Positions 58,227-61,191 of a stretch of DNA of 61,191 nucleotides are shown here, in pieces. How positions within the stretch are numbered: position 1 is the first letter of the stretch; the number at the start of each line of letters is the position of its first letter. The DNA is from Pseudomonadota bacterium (GTDB lineage: Bacteria > Pseudomonadota > Alphaproteobacteria > GCA-2731375). The translations under genes and the position numbers were made by a program. The stretch covers positions 1-61,191 of the forward strand of contig JAQBYC010000008.1 of assembly GCA_027623205.1 (NCBI GenBank), read 5' to 3'. The notes under the pieces were generated by a model, which did no database searches, was not told the origin of the DNA, and was given only the letters and a program-made list of their open reading frames with translations.

Positions 58227-60410
58227 TTAAGCCGCTTTCTCCGCCGCGCCTTTTTCGGGCAACAGGGTCGCCAGGACGTTTTCGACGATTTGCAGGCCGG
58301 CCTGGGCATCCATGGACAGGATGGATTCGGGATGGAACTGCACCGCGATGATCGGCAGGCTGGTGTGCCGCACGGCCATCACCATGCCCTCCTGGTTGCG
58401 GGCAATGACCTGCAGTTCGTTGGGGATCCTGTCCGACACGGCCAGCAGGGAATGATAGCCGCCGACCCGGCAGGACGGCGCGATGCCATCAAAAATGCCG
58501 CTGCCGTCGTGCTCAAGCAGCCAGTATTTGCCGTGGCGGGGCACCTCCATCACCGTCAATTCGCCGCCAAAGGCCTCGACGATCCCCTGCAGGCCAAGGC
58601 AGACGCCGAATTGCGGGATGGCCAGATCGGCCACCGTGCGCACCAGGCCGGCAACATCAAAATCTTTCGGCTGGCCGGGGCCGGGGGAATGGATCACCAG
58701 GTCCGGCCGATCGGCCAGCGCCGCCCGGGCCGCGGCGCCATGACGGAAGGTTTTCACCTCCGCGCCCGTTTGGCGGAAATAGTCGGCCAGGGTATGGACG
58801 AAGCTGTCCTCGTTATCGACCATGACGATGCGCACATCGGTGTACTTCGGTGCCGCCTGGGCCTCGACCGCTTCCGGCCCCCTGCGGCCCAGATCCGCGA
58901 CGGCCTTGAAGAAGGCGGTGGATTTGATCCTGGTCTCCTCCTCCTCTTCCGCCGGAACTGAATCATAGATCAGGGTGGCGCCCACCCGGTAATCGGCCCG
59001 GCCGTTTTCCAGATGCACCGTGCGGATGGTGATGCCCGTGTTGACGGTGCCCGAGAACATCAGGGCGCCGATGGCGCCGCCGTACCAACGGCGCGGCGAA
59101 ACCTCCACCTCTTCGATAATCTCGACCGCCTTGCGCTTTGGCGCGCCGGTCAGGGTCACCGCCCACATGTGCGAGAGAAAGGCGTCGATGCCATCGAAAC
59201 CTTCGCGCATGCGGCCTTCCACATGGTCGACCGTATGGAACAGTCCGGCATAGCACTCGATCGCGCGCCGGGCCAGCAGTTTCACCGTACCGGGCCGGCA
59301 GATCCGCGATTTATCGTTGCGGTCCACGTCCGTGCACATGGTCAGTTCAACCTCGTCCTTTGCGGAATTGTACAGGGCCAGGATGCGTTCGGCGTCTTCC
59401 ATGGCGTTACCCCCCCGGCGCGCGGTGCCGGAAATGGGCGACGATTCCACCCGGTCGCCTTCGACGCGCACGAACATCTCGGGCGAGGCGCCGATCAGTT
59501 GCTCACCCGCGAACTGAAAAAAGAACTCGTAAGGCGAGGGATTGATCCGCCGCATCAGGCGGAACATCTCCGCCGGCTGGCCGTGGTAGGCGGTTTGATA
59601 TTTACGGCTCAACACCACTTCGAAAATGTCGCCTACATGCATGCGCGCACGGGCGCCATCCACTTTCCCCATGTAGTCGTCCGGGCTGTGATCCGAGGTG
59701 ATGGTGCCGTCGGCGACCATGTTGGGGCTGGCCGGTTGGCCAACGCCGGTGAAAGCGGTCTCGCCCATGCCCTTGGTGGTCAGCGCGCGCCGGGTAAATT
59801 CGTATTCGAAGGCATGGGCAACCTCCAACCGGCGGTCCATGACCATGATCCGGTCGGGCAGGTACAGATGCAGCAGTTTGTCATCCTCGCCCCGGGGCAT
59901 GGACAGGGGCATCTGCTCAAATTCGTAAATCAGGTCGAAGCCGAAAGCGCCCCACAGTCCCAGGAAGTCGTCGTCCATGCCGCTGAATTCGGCCATCAAG
60001 GCGCGGATCGGGGTAAAGGTGGAAGGCTGGCGGCTGCGCTCTTCCTCGGCGAACAGGCGGTCGGGGCGGGCCACGGTCAGGACCAGATTGACGTCATCCT
60101 CGCTTTGCAGCGTAATCGCCGGATCCTTCAGCAGCAGGGGCCGTAAGATCGCCAGGATGGGCACGCCACGGGGGTTCAGGGCAGTCAGGCGAAACTGTTC
60201 GGCGTGCGCGACCAGCTCCAGCGGCGGGTCGATAAAGCCGAATTCCCAGCGCGAATAGCGGTCCTGGTCCTCGACGCCGGAGGAGAGATAGGCGCCACGG
60301 GTATTGTTCAGGGCATCGATCAGAAAGTCGATGCCCCGTTGGAAATCAATCTTCCGGTCGGTCCGGTCGATGACGATGCCCGAAAGCGAAACATAGGAAT
60401 AATCGGTCAT
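58227..60410 (-). CDS. trpE(G): anthranilate synthase, fused components I and II
   Basis: A 727-residue fusion. The chorismate-binding TrpE part (about residues 1-510) has EMFVRVEGDRVESSPISGTARRG and LTMCTDVDRNDKSRICRPG, then MWAVTLTGAPKRKAVEIIEE. After a short linker the glutamine amidotransferase part begins at RIVMVDNEDSFVHTLADYF; the nucleophilic Cys is in GVCLGLQGIVEAFGG and the His-Glu pair in AVQFHPESIL. It converts chorismate and glutamine to anthranilate, the first step to tryptophan. The fused form is known from Rhizobium and Azospirillum relatives. A possible leader peptide lies upstream at 60614-60549. Confidence 0.95.
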   Translation of the reverse strand: MTDYSYVSLSGIVIDRTDRKIDFQRGIDFLIDALNNTRGAYLSSGVEDQDRYSRWEFGFIDPPLELVAHAEQFRLTALNPRGVPILAILRPLLLKDPAITLQSEDDVNLVLTVARPDRLFAEEERSRQPSTFTPIRALMAEFSGMDDDFLGLWGAFGFDLIYEFEQMPLSMPRGEDDKLLHLYLPDRIMVMDRRLEVAHAFEYEFTRRALTTKGMGETAFTGVGQPASPNMVADGTITSDHSPDDYMGKVDGARARMHVGDIFEVVLSRKYQTAYHGQPAEMFRLMRRINPSPYEFFFQFAGEQLIGASPEMFVRVEGDRVESSPISGTARRGGNAMEDAERILALYNSAKDEVELTMCTDVDRNDKSRICRPGTVKLLARRAIECYAGLFHTVDHVEGRMREGFDGIDAFLSHMWAVTLTGAPKRKAVEIIEEVEVSPRRWYGGAIGALMFSGTVNTGITIRTVHLENGRADYRVGATLIYDSVPAEEEEETRIKSTAFFKAVADLGRRGPEAVEAQAAPKYTDVRIVMVDNEDSFVHTLADYFRQTGAEVKTFRHGAAARAALADRPDLVIHSPGPGQPKDFDVAGLVRTVADLAIPQFGVCLGLQGIVEAFGGELTVMEVPRHGKYWLLEHDGSGIFDGIAPSCRVGGYHSLLAVSDRIPNELQVIARNQEGMVMAVRHTSLPIIAVQFHPESILSMDAQAGLQIVENVLATLLPEKGAAEKAA

Positions 60411-60548
60411 GACAGGGTTTCCTGTTGGCTTGGTCCGCAGGCGGATATCCTGAAAGGAAAAGTGCCGCCACAGCGCAGGTTTAATACTAGGTTACATGAT
60501 TGAGAAGAAGGGGCGATGCTTATGGGCTGCCCGGACAAGCGGAAAGCT

Positions 60549-60614
60549 TCACCAAAGATAGGCGATAAACTTGGGCGGATGCCGTTCCGCCACCGATATG
60601 CGCTGCCGTGTCAT
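60549..60614 (-). promoter_or_regulatory. possible trp leader peptide
   Basis: A 21-codon frame encodes MTRQRISVAERHPPKFIAYLW, with a single Trp codon directly before the TGA stop. Fused trpE(G) genes in related bacteria are controlled by attenuation through a leader rich in Trp. Between it and trpE(G) lie hairpins such as TCCGC-CT-GCGGA and, just before the start codon, ACAGG-AAAC-CCTGT. Only one Trp codon and no good ribosome site, so the call is weak. The divergent methyltransferase gene shares this 251-bp spacer. Confidence 0.3.
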
Positions 60615-60661
60615 TGCGCGGGGACGCTAGCACGGTGGCGCTATGGTGGTAAACTAATTTC

Positions 60662-61191
60662 ATGAACCGTCCGTCCTTACATGAAAGCTATCAGGCAACG
60701 CCCTATCCCAGCCGGCCGGTGCCTCTCTCGCACCCCGATCATCTGTATCTGGTTGGGCGTCTGCACGGCCTCGCGCCGGCCGCGGTCACAGGCGCCAGGG
60801 TGCTTGAATTGGGGTGCGGCGCGGGCGGCAATCTACTGCCCATGGCGGCAACCTTGCCGAATGGCCAATTTTTCGGCATCGATCTATCCGAGCGGCAGAT
60901 CCAAATGGCCCAGGCGGCGGCCCGGGCGGCAAATCTGGGGAACGTCGAATTCCGGGCCGGGGATGCCTTGTCCCTGGCATCGTCACTGGCGGAAACGGCG
61001 GCCGGGCAAGCGTTTGACTACATCATACTGCATGGCCTTTATTCCTGGGTGCCCCTTGACGTGCAGACCGCCTTGTTGCCCCTGTGCCGCGGGCTGCTGG
61101 CCAGTAATGGCCTGATCTATATCAGCTACAACACCTACCCTGGCTGGCATGCACGCGGACTGGTGCGGCAATTGATGCTGCGCGCCGGCCT
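60662..61191 (+). CDS. SAM-dependent methyltransferase with regulatory-domain-type core (partial)
   Basis: The first 176 codons are present; the gene runs off the right edge. It begins MNRPSLHESYQATPYPSRPV and has the SAM loop VLELGCGAGGNLLPMA near residue 58 and the acidic FFGIDLSERQIQMA. YISYNTYPGWHARGLVRQLM is the segment that connects to the 'methyltransferase regulatory domain' in a family seen near secretion and polysaccharide genes. The downstream domain cannot be checked. It is divergent from trpE(G). Confidence 0.85.
   Translation, partial: MNRPSLHESYQATPYPSRPVPLSHPDHLYLVGRLHGLAPAAVTGARVLELGCGAGGNLLPMAATLPNGQFFGIDLSERQIQMAQAAARAANLGNVEFRAGDALSLASSLAETAAGQAFDYIILHGLYSWVPLDVQTALLPLCRGLLASNGLIYISYNTYPGWHARGLVRQLMLRAG

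Noticed and set aside
58590-58640. Possible loss of the amidotransferase active site in TrpE(G) because the motif reads GVCLGLQGI instead of GVCLGHQ
   Set aside because: The nucleophilic Cys and the later His-Glu pair are present, and this Leu form is, as far as I recall, common in fused TrpE(G) proteins of alphaproteobacteria.

Overview
The window looks like chromosomal DNA from a free-living alphaproteobacterium, probably in or near the Rhodospirillales. The pointers are a fused anthranilate synthase of the TrpE(G) type, DUF2336, DUF1244 and IalB-like proteins, a GcrA-type zinc motif in a small protein, an N-formylglutamate amidohydrolase beside a YbdK-type ligase, and many GC-rich, tightly packed operons with ATGA overlaps. 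No rRNA, complete tRNA, CRISPR array or intact transposase gene was seen.

Layout. 1-9655: a possible insertion-sequence end, then a DUF3179 protein, an L-2-hydroxyglutarate oxidase-like flavoprotein, a MipA/OmpV porin-like protein, a glutamine-synthetase-family ligase, an iron alcohol dehydrogenase and a Glu/Leu/Phe-type dehydrogenase; on the other strand DUF1244, a carboxylate-amine ligase and N-formylglutamate amidohydrolase. Glutamate and amine metabolism is the common theme. 9734-20245: a decayed PAS-domain gene, glycerate 2-kinase and pyruvate kinase, a TPR protein, DUF2336, an MFS transporter, an asparaginase-type Ntn hydrolase, an M48 lipoprotein protease and a bifunctional mannose-1-phosphate guanylyltransferase/isomerase. 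20345-22545: a compact phage-like regulatory module in which a LexA/CI-type repressor is flanked on both sides by matched palindromes in mirror order (A-B-gene-B-A). 22537-26487: an operon of AMP-phosphorylase-type thymidine phosphorylase, PRPP synthase and an RNA-processing-type metallo-beta-lactamase protein.

26630-31480: an alkylsulfatase and a Gfo/Idh/MocA oxidoreductase, followed by a rearranged patch: a recombinase-like/methyltransferase fusion, an EptA-like membrane domain without its catalytic half inside 20-bp inverted repeats, and a duplicated last stretch of the oxidoreductase gene. 31483-46411: a Rieske dioxygenase pair, a TauD-type dioxygenase, a VOC protein divergent from a MocR regulator, TerB, a sterol desaturase-type protein, a CobW GTPase, dienelactone hydrolase, an intradiol dioxygenase, a broken TadE gene joined to a broken membrane-protein gene, an unknown polytopic membrane protein and a cysteine-synthase-like enzyme. 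46809-57770: catabolic genes (RraA-like aldolase, two FAH-family proteins, CoA ligase, acyl-CoA dehydrogenase, thioesterase, class V aminotransferase) suggesting breakdown of ring-derived or branched organic acids. The window closes with trpE(G) and, divergent from it, a methyltransferase cut by the right edge.

Dispersed non-coding repeats run through the whole window: a compound palindrome family (GAGCAATT...AATTGCTC joined to GAGCATGTTT/AAACATGCTC), a 263-bp MITE-like element with 33-bp terminal inverted repeats, and a 20-bp element present four times. Several copies sit exactly at gene ends and supply or touch the stop codon.
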